Positions 19,078 to 27,532 of a stretch of DNA of 64,000 nt are shown one piece after another. This DNA is from Acinetobacter sp. XS-4 (GTDB lineage Bacteria > Pseudomonadota > Gammaproteobacteria > Pseudomonadales > Moraxellaceae), in contig NZ_CP094657.1 of the NCBI RefSeq assembly GCF_023920705.1, positions 3,658,001 through 3,722,000 on the forward strand, given 5' to 3'. The position numbers were made by a program, and so were the translations under genes. The notes beneath the pieces are model-generated. The model was given only the letters and a program-made list of their open reading frames with translations, was not told the origin of the DNA and ran no database searches. Each line of letters begins with the position of its first letter. Within the stretch, counting starts at the first letter, position 1.

Positions 19078-19833
19078 TTAAGGGGTTAAATCAAAGGGTT
19101 GCTCAGCTTTAATTGGGTAAGCAACTCCATTTTCCATATAAGGTTTAAATTTCGCACCGCGAACCGCGCGGACAACTTTGTCATCTAGACTTGAAATACC
19201 ACTACTTCTAGTCACTCGCACATTAATAATCTTGCCTTTTTCATCGGCTTCAATCAGTACCATGACAGAGCGCGCTTCGCCTTGTAAATCTTTTGGAGAA
19301 ACTGTTAAACGTGGTGAACGACTCCACTGCACACCCGAACCACCAATTGAAACTCGTTTTGGTGATGGATCTGGAGCTGGTTGAGCTTTAGGTGCTTCTT
19401 GTACTACTGGCTTTGGTTTTTCAACGACTTTTTCAGTAACAGTTGTTGTCGTTGTCACCACTTTGGTTTCAACTTTAGGTTCTGTCTTTACTGCTTGTTT
19501 TGGTGTTTCAGCCTTTTTCACCTGTTGAATCTTTTCCACTTTTTTCGGTGGTGTTACAGGTTTTTCAACAACTTTAACTTCTTTTACCTCTTTTTTAGGT
19601 TCCGGTTTTTTTGGCGGTTCCTTTGGTTTAGGAGGTAAAGGTTTTGGCTGATCCTGAATTTTTACAAAACGTACCTGTAAAGGTTTTTTATCGATTGGCT
19701 TTAATTCAGCAGGCTTAATATGGCTAACTGCCCATAAGACCCCGACATGACCAATTGCAACTGCAATTAGTGCTGTGATGACTTTCTTTTTCATCGGATT
19801 GGGAGCATTTAAGGCTGCGGAAGATTGACTCAT
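19078..19833 (-). CDS. tonB: energy transducer TonB
   Basis: Spans the periplasm and couples the ExbBD motor to outer-membrane siderophore and vitamin receptors. It has 251 residues: an N-terminal membrane anchor (about 16-34), a Pro/Lys/Val-rich spacer (about 45-155, with KPKEPPKKPEPKK-like runs) and a C-terminal TonB domain with VRVTRSSGISSLDDKVVRA and AKFKPYMENGVAYP. A Fur-box candidate lies 94 bases upstream. The mirror-image ORF on the other strand is a by-product of the repetitive spacer. Confidence 0.95.
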   Translation of the reverse strand: MSQSSAALNAPNPMKKKVITALIAVAIGHVGVLWAVSHIKPAELKPIDKKPLQVRFVKIQDQPKPLPPKPKEPPKKPEPKKEVKEVKVVEKPVTPPKKVEKIQQVKKAETPKQAVKTEPKVETKVVTTTTTVTEKVVEKPKPVVQEAPKAQPAPDPSPKRVSIGGSGVQWSRSPRLTVSPKDLQGEARSVMVLIEADEKGKIINVRVTRSSGISSLDDKVVRAVRGAKFKPYMENGVAYPIKAEQPFDLTP

Positions 19834-19926
19834 AAGAATCTAATTACCTAATGGACGATGACTTCAGATTTCTATTTATAGAAACGATTTCAAACATCGG
19901 ATAGAACAATAAAGTGCCACAATAAT

Positions 19927-19947
19927 AAATGAGAAGTGTTTTCATTT
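19927..19947 (-). promoter_or_regulatory. Fur-box candidate for the tonB operon
   Basis: The 21 bases begin AAATGA and end TCATTT with matching inner positions; I count 16 of 20 fixed positions agreeing with the palindromic Fur consensus (AAATGATAAT-N-ATTATCATTT). It lies 94 bases before the tonB start. tonB-exbB-exbD operons are commonly Fur-repressed. Confidence 0.6.
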
Positions 19948-20170
19948 GCAACTATTTTTTGAGAAAAACATTTACTCAGTCTCATAGCTTCGCATCTGCT
20001 CAGTGTCTTTACTTTTGTTTTCTCATAGTTACACCAATACGTATCCGTGTTCATAATTTGTTTAGCCAAACTTAAATAGTTGAACCATTTGTATCATGAA
20101 CAGATCTAATTCTATGATAAACTCACTTATTATTGATATGCTATATCATTTCAAATTAATTTTAAATATA

Positions 20171-20198
20171 AAAAAACACGCGAAAAGCGTGCTTTTTT
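20171..20198 (-). terminator. terminator of purU
   Basis: The stem CACGC / GCGTG is flanked by A and T runs; read leftward it gives a GC stem and then T7 just after the purU stop. Confidence 0.75.
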
Positions 20199-20211
20199 GA
20201 CTAAGCGTTAT

Positions 20212-21075
20212 TTAAAAAACAACGGTCTTATTACCATCAACAATAATACGATCTTCTAAATGCCATTTCACTGCACGAGCCAATACATTACGCTCTACAT
20301 CTTCACCTAGCTCACGTAATTGCTCGACATTATAATTATGGCTCACACGCTCAACGTCTTGCTCAATAATTGGACCTTGGTCAAGATCAGCAGTCACATA
20401 GTGAGCTGTCGCACCAATCAACTTCACACCTTTTTCATAAGCTTGCTTATATGGATTGGCACCCACGAAAGCTGGCAAGAAAGAATGGTGAATATTGATG
20501 ATTTTCATTTCCCATTTCGCAACAAAATCTTCACTTAAAATCTGCATATAACGTGCAAGAACTAATAAATCGTTGCCTTGCATCATTTCATCAATTTGCG
20601 CATAAGCTTCAGCTTTATTGTCTTTGGTAACTTTAATTACAGAAAATGGAATACCAAAGTTTTCGACAGATTCACGTAAATCTTCATGATTTGAAATGAC
20701 ATGAGTAATTTCACAAGGTAACGAACCGCGTGCATGACGCCATAACAACTCAAGCAATGCATGGTCAACTTTAGAAACTAAAATACCAACTTTTTTAACA
20801 TCACCTACGAAAGCAAGACGCCATTGCATGCTATAACGCTCAGCAACGTTCGCAGCAAAAGTTTGAATTAATGCATCTTTACGCGACTGTAAATGATCAA
20901 GTTCAAATTCAACACGCATGAAATAACGTCCGCCCTGAGCTTCCGTCGCATACTGATCAAGCGCGGTAATGTTTGCACCTTGATGATACAAAAAGCTCGA
21001 TACCGCTTGTACGATCCCTGGCTTGTCTTCACAAGTAATCAGTAAACGGGCTGTATTGGCAGTGGTCATATTCAT
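20212..21075 (-). CDS. purU: formyltetrahydrofolate deformylase
   Basis: Hydrolyses 10-formyl-tetrahydrofolate to formate and THF, balancing the one-carbon pool and feeding PurT. It has 287 residues: an N-terminal ACT domain (about 8-85, starting ARLLITCEDKPGIVQAVSSF) and a C-terminal formyltransferase-like domain with IINIHHSFLPAF, NPYKQAYEKGVKLIGATAHY and the catalytic Asp in DLDQGPIIEQD. Two in-frame ATGs (21075, 21069) are both possible. It is a single gene with its own terminator. Confidence 0.95.
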   Translation of the reverse strand: MNMTTANTARLLITCEDKPGIVQAVSSFLYHQGANITALDQYATEAQGGRYFMRVEFELDHLQSRKDALIQTFAANVAERYSMQWRLAFVGDVKKVGILVSKVDHALLELLWRHARGSLPCEITHVISNHEDLRESVENFGIPFSVIKVTKDNKAEAYAQIDEMMQGNDLLVLARYMQILSEDFVAKWEMKIINIHHSFLPAFVGANPYKQAYEKGVKLIGATAHYVTADLDQGPIIEQDVERVSHNYNVEQLRELGEDVERNVLARAVKWHLEDRIIVDGNKTVVF

Positions 21076-21150
21076 TTGGTTAATATCACTTAATTGAGAT
21101 AAATTTTTTAATAGGCCGAGTATTCTAGCGCCCTAAATAAACAAGCACAA

Positions 21151-21843
21151 CTATTCGTCTTTTAAGGACGATAAGCTAGCAAATAGATCTGAAGGGCCAA
21201 GAGATTCAAGCAACTGCTCATAAGTTGCTCTGCTTTCCCCCATAAGATAAGGGCCTTCAAGGAAAACCATTTGGCGTAATGCTTGCCAAACCCATTTTTC
21301 TTCTAGATGGTTATTGTCACTAATATGACCAGACATATACAAAAAGTTTGTCCAGTTTGTTAATACAATCCAGAGGTTAATAATTAATGCTTCAATTTCT
21401 GATGCTGTCATTTTCATAAGACCAGCATCTACAAAGGCTTGATAAATCTTTTGCCCCTGCTGCATGACCTGCCCCGCAAAACGCGGATAAATCTTTTTAA
21501 AGTCTTCGTTACTTTCTACTAAATGATAAACATCACGATGAATAAAACGGTAGCTCCATAACTGGCCACTGAGTACTTGAAAATAGTTAATTTTATCATT
21601 GGTCGTTAATGGTCTATCGTCAGGTAAAGAAAGTACTTCCAAAGTCTCGGCCTGATATTGATACATTAATTCCTTAATGATTTCATGCTTATTCCGAAAA
21701 TGATAATACAAATTTCCAGGACTAATACCCAACTCCGCAGCAATATGATTGGTTGTAACTGACCGTTCACCTCGCTCGTTAAAAAGCTGCAAACTGATTT
21801 GTAAAATCCGGTCTTTTGTCTTCAGAGCTTTAGGTTGAGACAT
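21151..21843 (-). CDS. TetR-family regulator, divergent from an aldehyde dehydrogenase
   Basis: A 230-residue TetR-type repressor. The N-terminal helix-turn-helix region is VTTNHIAAELGISPGNLYYHF (two blocks, about residues 24-44); the long C-terminal ligand domain is variable. It is transcribed away from the aldehyde dehydrogenase gene with a 112-base gap that contains a perfect 9-bp-arm palindrome at 21903-21922. The usual inference is that it represses its neighbour (and itself) until an aldehyde, alcohol or fatty ligand binds. The ligand is unknown. Confidence 0.85.
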   Translation of the reverse strand: MSQPKALKTKDRILQISLQLFNERGERSVTTNHIAAELGISPGNLYYHFRNKHEIIKELMYQYQAETLEVLSLPDDRPLTTNDKINYFQVLSGQLWSYRFIHRDVYHLVESNEDFKKIYPRFAGQVMQQGQKIYQAFVDAGLMKMTASEIEALIINLWIVLTNWTNFLYMSGHISDNNHLEEKWVWQALRQMVFLEGPYLMGESRATYEQLLESLGPSDLFASLSSLKDE

Positions 21844-21895
21844 TTTAATAACCTTTAATAATTCACATGGTTAAGACTTGAACACATAAACTGAC

Positions 21896-21924
21896 TTGAC
21901 TATTTAGAGTATTTACTCTAAAAA
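21896..21924 (+). promoter_or_regulatory. aldehyde dehydrogenase promoter overlapped by an operator-like palindrome
   Basis: A -35-like TTGACT (21896-21901), a 17-base spacer and a -10-like TAAAAA (21919-21924). The spacer is filled by a palindrome at 21903-21922 with the 9-bp arms TTTAGAGTA and TACTCTAAA around TT. An operator between -35 and -10 is a typical repressor position. Confidence 0.6.
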
Positions 21925-21955
21925 ATAAATATATCAATGTATTTGGTAAGTACCG

Positions 21956-23404
21956 ATGAACAGTCAAACAAAAACAAATCCAGAGACTCAGCTTCCTTAT
22001 GATGTTAAGCATTTACATGATTTGCTTGAACAACAAAAGCTTGCTTATTTACGTCATCCGGTACCCACTGCTAAAGAGCGTATTGATCGTTTAGCTCGTC
22101 TTAAAAGAGTCTTGGTAAAATATCAAGATCAGATTGCCGACGCAATTAACCTTGATTATGGTAATCGTGCAGTTATGGAAACAAAAATTGGTGAGCTACT
22201 CACCAGTTTGGAACAAATCAAATATTACAGTAAACATCTGACAGCGTGGATGAAACCTTCAAAGCGCCATATCAGTGTATTACATCAGCCAGCAAAAGGT
22301 TGGGTACAATATCAACCTATGGGTGTAATTGGTATTATTACACCATGGAATTACCCATTACTTCTTTCAGTTGGGCCATTAATTTGTGCACTGGCAGCGG
22401 GCAACCATGCCATGATCAAAATTTCGAGTGCCTCTCCTAACTTTGGGCGAGTTCTTGAAAGTGCATTAGCAGAAGCGTTCCCACAAGAATTAGTTGCTGT
22501 AGTAAATGGTGGCGGTGTTATTTCAGATGCTTTTAGTCACTTGCCTTTTGACAAAATGATTTTCACAGGCTCAACTTCTGTTGGTAAAACAGTGATGGCA
22601 GCCGCAGCTCAAAATCTAGTTCCTGTTATTCTTGAATTAGGCGGAAAATCTCCTGCTCTTGTGCATGCATCTATGGATATGAAAGATGTAGCTCAACGCA
22701 TTGCTGTAGGTAAATTATGGAATGCGGGTCAAACGTGTGTTGCACCTGACCATATTTTCTTACCACGCGGAAAAACTGCCGAGTTCATCGAAAACTTTAA
22801 ATTGATTGTGGCTGGCATGTACCCACATTTCCGCAATAATCAAGATTACACGTCTATTATTAATGACAAGCAATACAACCGTATTCAGGGATACCTTGAA
22901 AATGCCCGCGATCAAGGTGCTCGTATTATTGAAATTAATCCTCAAAATGAAATTTTAGATGATATCCGTAAAATTGCGCCGACTTTAGTTACAGGCGTAA
23001 CGACTGCAATGGATATTATGCAAAATGAAATTTTTGGTCCTATCCTGCCAGTTTTGGAATATGACCAAATAGAAGAAGTCGTCGAATTCATTAATAGTCG
23101 TCCGCGTCCTTTAGCGATGTATTATTTTGACTATGATCAAGCACGTGCTGACTATATTGCACAGCATACCCACTCAGGACACTTCGGAATCAACATGGTG
23201 ATTACCCATGTGGCTCAAGATGATTTACCGTTTGGGGGAATTGGTGCATCAGGTATGGGTAAATATCACGGACCAGAGGGCTTTTTTAGCCTTTCTCATG
23301 AACGTTCGGTGATGTCTAATCCAAAACTTTATAGCCTTAAATACATTCTTCCACCGTTCAATAAGCCCATTCATCGTTTCATTTCGAAAACCTTGTTGCG
23401 CTAA
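21956..23404 (+). CDS. aldehyde dehydrogenase, coniferyl-aldehyde dehydrogenase type
   Basis: An NAD(P)-dependent oxidation of aldehydes to acids. It has 482 residues. The catalytic Cys261 is in NAGQTCVAPDH and the general base Glu227 is in LELGGKSPALV; FTGSTSVGK is the cofactor loop, and FGPILPVLEYD and LPFGGIGASGMG are C-terminal family blocks. The C-terminal tail (ILPPFNKPIHRFISKTLLR) is hydrophobic and basic, as in coniferyl or long-chain fatty aldehyde dehydrogenases, and may touch the membrane. The substrate is not decided by sequence. It is under probable TetR control. Confidence 0.88.
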   Translation: MNSQTKTNPETQLPYDVKHLHDLLEQQKLAYLRHPVPTAKERIDRLARLKRVLVKYQDQIADAINLDYGNRAVMETKIGELLTSLEQIKYYSKHLTAWMKPSKRHISVLHQPAKGWVQYQPMGVIGIITPWNYPLLLSVGPLICALAAGNHAMIKISSASPNFGRVLESALAEAFPQELVAVVNGGGVISDAFSHLPFDKMIFTGSTSVGKTVMAAAAQNLVPVILELGGKSPALVHASMDMKDVAQRIAVGKLWNAGQTCVAPDHIFLPRGKTAEFIENFKLIVAGMYPHFRNNQDYTSIINDKQYNRIQGYLENARDQGARIIEINPQNEILDDIRKIAPTLVTGVTTAMDIMQNEIFGPILPVLEYDQIEEVVEFINSRPRPLAMYYFDYDQARADYIAQHTHSGHFGINMVITHVAQDDLPFGGIGASGMGKYHGPEGFFSLSHERSVMSNPKLYSLKYILPPFNKPIHRFISKTLLR

Positions 23405-23412
23405 CTGATCAA

Positions 23413-23447
23413 GGCATGATCTGTTATACTAAATCATGCCTCGTTTT
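23413..23447 (+). terminator. terminator after the aldehyde dehydrogenase gene
   Basis: Stem GGCATGAT / ATCATGCC with a 12-base loop, then TCGTTTTT. The rpmB promoter begins a few bases later. Confidence 0.75.
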
Positions 23448-23459
23448 TACCAATTCCGC

Positions 23460-23488
23460 TTGTCTTTTAATCGTATTTTTGGTATAAA
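23460..23488 (+). promoter_or_regulatory. sigma-70 promoter of rpmB-rpmG
   Basis: TTGTCT (-35), a 17-base spacer and TATAAA (-10) at 23483-23488, leaving a leader of about 75 bases before rpmB. Confidence 0.7.
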
Positions 23489-23571
23489 ACGCCCCTTGAA
23501 TGAATTCATCCGTTTACATTTAGTATGACTGGCCACAGATTTGCTGTTGGCTGAATCAATGGAGTTACACC

Positions 23572-23808
23572 ATGTCTAAGGTTTGCCAAGTTACCGGCAA
23601 GCGTCCAGTCGTTGGTAACAACGTCTCACACGCCAACAACAAAACCAAGCGCCGGTTCGAGCCGAACCTGCACCACCACCGTTTCTGGTTAGAAAGCGAA
23701 AAACGTTTTGTACGTCTTCGTTTAACCACTAAAGGTATGCGTATTATTGACAAATTGGGTATCGAAAAGGTTGTTGCAGACCTTCGTGCTCAAGGTCAAA
23801 AGATCTAA
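23572..23808 (+). CDS. rpmB: 50S ribosomal protein L28
   Basis: 78 residues beginning [20 protein letters not shown], the L28 signature, with the conserved basic [11 protein letters not shown] block. Zinc-ligand Cys pairs found in some L28 versions are absent apart from one Cys. It is followed 12 bases later by rpmG in the conserved L28-L33 operon. Confidence 0.97.
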
Positions 23809-23820
23809 GGAGTCTGAACA

Positions 23821-23976
23821 ATGCGTGATAAGATTCGTCTCGTTTCTACAGCTGGTACAGGTTATTTCTATACCACGACTAAAAACAAACGTACTATGCC
23901 GGAAAAAATGGAAATCAAAAAATTTGATCCAAAAATCCGTCAACACGTGATTTTCAAAGAAGCTAAAATCAAATAA
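23821..23976 (+). CDS. rpmG: 50S ribosomal protein L33
   Basis: 51 residues beginning [20 protein letters not shown] and ending in the basic VIFKEAKIK; this is the cysteine-free L33 form. An AAGGAG site precedes the ATG in the 12-base gap after rpmB. The gene is short and easily missed, but it is certain from position and sequence. Confidence 0.96.
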   Translation: MRDKIRLVSTAGTGYFYTTTKNKRTMPEKMEIKKFDPKIRQHVIFKEAKIK

Positions 23977-23985
23977 TTTTAGCCT

Positions 23986-24023
23986 CGAAAAAAAACGACT
24001 TCACAATGAAGTCGTTTTTTTTT
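23986..24023 (+). terminator. terminator after rpmG
   Basis: Stem ACGACTTCA / TGAAGTCGT with the loop CAA, flanked by A and T runs of eight or more. Confidence 0.9.
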
Positions 24024-24127
24024 GCATTTTTTTTATAGCTAGCTTTTTTTTGTTAAACTTTCCACATATTTCGCCTTGGCATTTTTTATGCTTGTCTTTA
24101 GCCTAACTCACGTAAAAGGAGTTTTTA

Positions 24128-25837
24128 GTGCCGCATGACGTAGATTTAATTGTTTTACTTGCTGTTGGTTTCGGTGTTGCCCTCTTTTTTGGTTATCTTG
24201 CAGCCCGATTACGACTTCCTCCTCTTATCGGCTATTTAATTGCCGGAATTATTATTAGCCCCAATACACCCGGCATAGAAGCTGATATGCATCTTGCTAA
24301 CCAGCTTGCAGAACTTGGGGTCATGTTCCTGATGTTTGGTGTAGGGATGCACTTTTCATTAAATGACTTACTGCTGGTTCGACGTATTGCTGTACCAGGC
24401 GCAATTTTACAAATTGCGGTCGCCACTCTATTAGGAGTTGGCGTATCCATGCTATGGGGATGGAGCTTTGGTTCTGCACTCGTTTTTGGCTTAAGCCTGT
24501 CGTGTGCGAGTACTGTTGTATTATTAAAAGCTTTAGGAGATCGAGGTCTTCTAGATTCAGTCAACGGCAAAATTGCTGTAGGTTGGCTGTTAGTCGAAGA
24601 TTTAGTAATGGTACTTGTTTTAGTACTCCTTCCAGCTACAGCAGTTTTACTCGGCGGGAAAGCACCAGAAGGTGCAGATGGTAATATCTGGTTAACCCTT
24701 GGGCTTACGTTATTAAAAGTAATTGGCTTTATTGCCTTTATGCTGATTGTAGGTAAACGTGTTGTTCCTATTATTATGCAGTTTGTTGCTCGTTTAGGTT
24801 CAAGAGAGCTATTTACGCTGACTGTAGTTGCTGCTGCTGTTTCAATTGCCTACGGGTCTTATGCCATTTTTGGGGTCTCAATGGCATTAGGGGCTTTCTT
24901 TGCGGGGATGGTTGTTAAAGAATCTGACTTTAGCCACCGTGCAGAAGAAGAAACGCTTCCACTACGTGAAATTTTCTCAATTCTGTTTTTCGTATCTGTG
25001 GGCATGTTGTTTGATCCACATATTCTTGTTGAACGCCCGCTTCATATTTTGGCCGTTATCGCAATTATTATGGTAGGTAAAACACTTGCTGCAATGGCTT
25101 TGGTTTTATTCTTTCGCTATCCGCTTAATACAGCGCTTACAGTTGGTGCGAGTTTGGCCCAAATTGGTGAATTCTCATTTATTTTAGCGACTCTCGGTGT
25201 CTCATTAGGTTTATTAACTTTAGAAGCACAAAATCTGATTTTAGCTGGTGCTTTATTTTCAATAACACTGAACTCTTTTATATTCTCTGCCATTGAGCCC
25301 GTACAACGCTGGATTCGTGAGCGCTCTCACTTAGCTCGACTTCTTGAACGCAGTGGTGACCCATTGGCCATGTTACCCGATGAAGTTGATCAGGCTTACT
25401 TACGCGATCAGGTTGTCATTGTTGGCTATGGCGGTGTGGGACGACGTATCACTGAAAATTTAATTAATGAAAATATTAAAGTCGTTATTGCTGAAGAGAA
25501 TCGTGAAATCGTAGAAAAGCTGCGTCAGTCGAATATTGCTGCTGTGAGTGGTGTTGCAACCGAACCAGGTGTTTTAATTCAAGCACACATCATGCATGCA
25601 AGACTCTTGGTGATCTCACCTATGGATATTTTAGATATTCATCGTATTGTGGCGATTGCTAAGCAATTAAACCCTCAAATTCAGGTGTTAATTTGCGCAG
25701 AAAGTAAAGAAGAAGCTGCAGTAATCAGAGATGAAAATATTGGTGAAGTGTTCTATGCCAAAGAGGAAATGGCAAAGAATATGAGCCATCATATATTAAA
25801 TCAGATCGAGCTTGCCCATCAGTCAACTATTCATTAA
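24128..25837 (+). CDS. Kef/YbaL-type monovalent cation:proton antiporter
   Basis: A CPA2-family transporter of 569 residues. About 12 membrane helices fill residues 7-390 (RLRLPPLIGYLIAGIIISP at the second helix, FFVSVGMLFDP, GASLAQIGEFSFIL). A cytoplasmic RCK/TrkA-N domain starts near residue 415 with the nucleotide-binding VVIVGYGGVGRR. It starts at GTG 24128 with AAAGGAG upstream. It most resembles E. coli YbaL/RosB rather than the glutathione-gated KefB/KefC. The ion is probably K+ or Na+. Confidence 0.88.
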   Translation: MPHDVDLIVLLAVGFGVALFFGYLAARLRLPPLIGYLIAGIIISPNTPGIEADMHLANQLAELGVMFLMFGVGMHFSLNDLLLVRRIAVPGAILQIAVATLLGVGVSMLWGWSFGSALVFGLSLSCASTVVLLKALGDRGLLDSVNGKIAVGWLLVEDLVMVLVLVLLPATAVLLGGKAPEGADGNIWLTLGLTLLKVIGFIAFMLIVGKRVVPIIMQFVARLGSRELFTLTVVAAAVSIAYGSYAIFGVSMALGAFFAGMVVKESDFSHRAEEETLPLREIFSILFFVSVGMLFDPHILVERPLHILAVIAIIMVGKTLAAMALVLFFRYPLNTALTVGASLAQIGEFSFILATLGVSLGLLTLEAQNLILAGALFSITLNSFIFSAIEPVQRWIRERSHLARLLERSGDPLAMLPDEVDQAYLRDQVVIVGYGGVGRRITENLINENIKVVIAEENREIVEKLRQSNIAAVSGVATEPGVLIQAHIMHARLLVISPMDILDIHRIVAIAKQLNPQIQVLICAESKEEAAVIRDENIGEVFYAKEEMAKNMSHHILNQIELAHQSTIH

Positions 25838-25843
25838 CCGTAT

Positions 25844-25874
25844 AAAAAAGCGTACTCAAGAGTACGCTTTTTTT
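25844..25874 (+). terminator. bidirectional terminator after the antiporter gene
   Basis: Stem AAAAAAGCGTACTC / GAGTACGCTTTTTT with a two-base loop. It overlaps the last bases of the convergent gene's stop codon. Confidence 0.85.
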
Positions 25875-26151
25875 AACTCAAGAATTTAGGCTGTTCGTCT
25901 AGTACCTCAGCCTGCCATTCATTTACCTGCTTTTCGAGCAGTCCAAACAGTGCAGCCTGAATCATATGCTGAGCAACAACTGGAGTTTGCTCACCCAAGA
26001 TTGCTTTTACTTCATCGCTAAATTGAATTTTAACCAAGGGTTCATTCTCAGAACCTGCATTACGCAAGGCGAGTTCGCCACCTTCGAGTTGGACTAACTC
26101 CAAAACGGCTTCTTGGTTTCCAAATAACTCTTTCAATTGCTGTATAGACAT
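25873..26151 (-). CDS. uncharacterised small cytoplasmic protein
   Basis: 92 residues, acidic, no signal or membrane helix. It begins SIQQLKELFGNQEAVLELVQ, and the rest is predicted mainly helical. The ATG at 26151 is chosen over an upstream extension because GGAGG lies just before it. I do not recognise the family. It is followed upstream by the DUF6586-like gene in a leftward cluster that ends near topA. Confidence 0.72.
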   Translation of the reverse strand: MSIQQLKELFGNQEAVLELVQLEGGELALRNAGSENEPLVKIQFSDEVKAILGEQTPVVAQHMIQAALFGLLEKQVNEWQAEVLDEQPKFLS

Positions 26152-26263
26152 ATATTTCCTCCATGTTTCAACATGGTGGCAAAGCACCCTTGCACTTTGC
26201 ATCTCTTGTCTTATTTATATAGGCACACCCGGATTAAATTTCAAGCGTTCGGGCAGTTTAATT

Positions 26264-26767
26264 TTAGAACTCGACCATTTCATTACGAAAACCATCAATT
26301 AAATGGCTTAATTCGCGATGCCATTCACGCAAAATCTTAACATCTGGCAACCAAGATTGAGGACCTTGAGTCACTTTGATAATGAGATTAGAAGAAGTTT
26401 CTTCTTCTGGGGTCGGCTCTTTAGGTTCTGGTGCATATTGACACATACGGTAAGCTCGTTTGAGCTCTGCAACAAAACCATCTTTCGCCAATTGTTGCAA
26501 AACGGACACCTCTGGAGAAACTTGTCCTTTTGCCGCCATATGTTCTTCAATAGATTTTAAAGTGGGTTGCAATTCATTTAAACGGTAATAACGTACGAGT
26601 TCTTGTAAGAAAGCTAACATTGCACCATGTAAATGAAATACAGCTGCTTCACGGTAAGCTTGTATCTGCTGCACATGATCGGTCTGTTCTGCCTGTTGAC
26701 ACGCTAAGCGCGCAAAATAGAGCTTCTGATTGGTACGATCGGCATGATAACGAGCAACACGTGACAT
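26264..26767 (-). CDS. DUF6586-like protein
   Basis: 167 residues, soluble and helical, beginning SRVARYHADRTNQKLYFARL. It resembles a Pseudomonas protein (DUF6586) found near topA and lexA; here topA is also nearby, about 4.4 kb away on the same strand. It has a hinge rich in Pro and Glu at about residues 112-123 (PEPKEPTPEEE). The function is unknown. Confidence 0.7.
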   Translation of the reverse strand: MSRVARYHADRTNQKLYFARLACQQAEQTDHVQQIQAYREAAVFHLHGAMLAFLQELVRYYRLNELQPTLKSIEEHMAAKGQVSPEVSVLQQLAKDGFVAELKRAYRMCQYAPEPKEPTPEEETSSNLIIKVTQGPQSWLPDVKILREWHRELSHLIDGFRNEMVEF

Positions 26768-26848
26768 AACTAAACTTTCCTGTTCTAAAATCGCTATTGC
26801 AACAGCTATTCTTTAGCTTAACGACTCCATTAATAAAATCAACGTTAT

Positions 26849-27211
26849 TTATGGTAAATCCAGCTCAACTTGATAAATTTTACGTTTCGCTAAAACTTTT
26901 AGTGGCTGCTTTATAGGACGAACATTACTTAAAACCCAAGCAAAATACCCTTCGTCCCAAGCAGTTGCACATGCTGGCTTAATTTCATCATTTCGCCAAG
27001 CATGAATAGAGTCGACATCAACTAAAGCGACAGCAACTCCCTCTTCTTCATCAGTATCTTTAACCAAAAAATTTTGGTTCTCGACAATTAATAGATCTTT
27101 GATTGGCAGTTTTGTAGGTACCCATGAACGCACTTCAAGTGTTTTGATACCTTCAGCGATACGAATACCATTTGGCGCGACAATCGAAAGAGCTAAAAAC
27201 TGTCTTTTCAC
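26849..27211 (-). CDS. ASCH-domain protein
   Basis: 120 residues, most of which is an ASCH (PUA-like beta-barrel) fold: an N-terminal LSIVAPNGIRIAEGIKTLEVRS with the family's GxKTxExR element, and a central AVALVDVDSI strand. ASCH domains bind RNA or act as small hydrolases (amidohydrolase YqfB-type). It starts nine bases after the RRM gene on the same strand, so the two RNA-binding-type proteins are probably cotranscribed. The substrate is unknown. Confidence 0.8.
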   Translation of the reverse strand: MKRQFLALSIVAPNGIRIAEGIKTLEVRSWVPTKLPIKDLLIVENQNFLVKDTDEEEGVAVALVDVDSIHAWRNDEIKPACATAWDEGYFAWVLSNVRPIKQPLKVLAKRKIYQVELDLP

Positions 27212-27220
27212 ACTGAAGAC

Positions 27221-27460
27221 TTATTCTTCAGCTGCTTTAACGCGAATTCCATTGCCTTTAACTTTAAGCAGGTTTAAGCCTTTAATTGCCTTAATTGCTT
27301 CACGTGGGTTAGGCATTTCAACAAAACCAAAACCTTTTGATTTACCTGTGTCTTTATCAGTAACAAGAACACACGTTTCAACTTTACCAAATGCTTTGAA
27401 TAACTCTAAAATTTCAGTTTCACTCACAGCACGATCTAAATTACGAACTAATATCTTCAT
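27221..27460 (-). CDS. small RRM-domain RNA-binding protein
   Basis: 79 residues that are essentially one RNA recognition motif: RNP2 ILVRNL at residues 3-8 and RNP1 KGFGFVEM at residues 42-49. Stand-alone bacterial RRM proteins are often cold- or stress-linked RNA chaperones; this role is inferred. It lies between the UvrD-like helicase gene and the ASCH gene, all on the minus strand. Confidence 0.88.
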   Translation of the reverse strand: MKILVRNLDRAVSETEILELFKAFGKVETCVLVTDKDTGKSKGFGFVEMPNPREAIKAIKGLNLLKVKGNGIRVKAAEE

Positions 27461-27532
27461 TTTCTAACCTTAATTGGCAATTAAAGGGAGCAGCCAATAC
27501 ATTTAAGTAATCACAGTGTCTTATACAGTAGT

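Larger units (their letters stand above)
19834..20211. other. intergenic region between tonB and purU
   Basis: 378 AT-rich bases hold the tonB promoter region with a Fur-box candidate (19927-19947) and the purU terminator (20171-20198). I see no RNA gene or credible small ORF in the rest. Confidence 0.6.

Noticed and set aside
19381..19638. An ORF of 85 codons, Phe/Cys-rich, on the strand opposite tonB
   Set aside because: It mirrors the Pro/Lys-rich repetitive spacer of tonB, whose low-complexity codons leave the opposite strand open. No ribosome-binding site supports it.
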